DNA of 64,000 bases. Source: Gordonia alkanivorans NBRC 16433. Lineage in GTDB: Bacteria > Actinomycetota > Actinomycetes > Mycobacteriales > Mycobacteriaceae. Location of the stretch: the NCBI RefSeq assembly GCF_000225505.1, contig NZ_BACI01000060.1, forward strand, positions 62,001 through 126,000, read 5' to 3'. The translations under genes and the position numbers were made by a program. Shown here in pieces: positions 63,867 to 64,000 of the stretch. The notes below the pieces were generated by a model that was not told where the DNA came from, did no database searches, and worked only from the letters and a program-made list of their open reading frames with translations. How positions within the stretch are numbered: position 1 is the stretch's first letter; every line of letters starts with the position of its first letter.

Positions 63867-64000
63867 GATGGCGTCCTTTCGTGTGGGGTGAACGCCGGCG
63901 CCCAGTGATCCTGAGCGACGGCGCGGGGGGTTGTTGCGGGTGGACCTTAACCAAGAATGGGACGTCCGACCCGGATACCACAGCGTTTCGCTCACTTCGG

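Overview
The window is chromosomal DNA from a high-GC mycolic-acid actinobacterium, most likely Gordonia or a close relative (inference). The main reason is gene order. A LigD-type polymerase, an Rv3722c-type aspartate aminotransferase, dnaX, a CFA-synthase/FAD-oxidoreductase pair, an SRPBCC protein, ybaB, recR, gatD-murT, leuA and ask-asd follow the order known around Rv3730c-Rv3708c of Mycobacterium tuberculosis. Interspersed with them are genes typical of Gordonia and Rhodococcus: secreted LIP-family lipase, HSL-type esterase, acyl-CoA dehydrogenases and GT87/PIG-V mannosyltransferases. Many genes start with GTG placed 5-8 bases after a TANNNT hexamer, which suggests leaderless mRNAs.

Layout. 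1-25 kb is the conserved core: a polymerase fragment, NmrA protein, tRNA-Ser(GGA), the small SRP RNA, aminotransferase, GT87 mannosyltransferase, dnaX, a VanX-like dipeptidase, a lipid-methylation pair, SRPBCC, RluA-like synthase, ybaB-recR, a secreted TAP-like hydrolase, P-loop kinase, uracil-DNA glycosylase, murT-gatD, esterase, EamA exporter, thioredoxin, LysR, fadE-tetR and an ABM monooxygenase.

From 25,850 to 34,426 lies an integrated mobile element of about 8.6 kb that cuts an LLM-class flavin oxidoreductase gene in two; its 3' part is at 25,073-25,849 and its 5' part at 34,421-34,669. The element carries a large serine integrase at its left end, two small coupled ORFs, a probable origin (hairpin plus helically phased repeats), a two-domain Rep with HUH endonuclease and SF3 helicase of the CRESS/pCRESS type, a MobC-MobA-MobB mobilization module in which mobB lies out of frame inside the 3' end of mobA, and a compact mercury-resistance cassette (merR divergent from merA-merF). 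It looks like a mobilizable element that integrates by serine recombinase and replicates through a relative of the Reps of eukaryotic ssDNA viruses. This is the most interesting object in the window.

34.7-46.97 kb returns to core metabolism: TetR, leuA with a newly recognisable leader peptide (three consecutive Leu codons) and mutually exclusive hairpins, HxlR/RidA, an MHS transporter, nitroreductase plus DHA2 exporter with a divergent TetR and GTAC operators, a PIG-V mannosyltransferase, and lysC(ask)-asd with an internal beta-subunit start.

46,973-48,100 is an intact IS481-family insertion with 12-bp inverted repeats and a 6-bp TCTAGT duplication. It sits exactly on the shared CTAG where asd and the convergent GntR gene both stop, so both stop codons survive and the transposase borrows its own stop from the duplication. 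Then follow a gluconate cluster (GntR, gntK, gntP), a secreted lipase, a membrane protein, ohr and dps (peroxide and DNA protection), a secreted protein followed by a DUF2252 protein, an M20 peptidase, an acyl-CoA-dehydrogenase-like protein, AraC, a beta-lactamase-fold lipoprotein, a lipocalin and a small membrane protein. No CRISPR array and no rRNA were seen.
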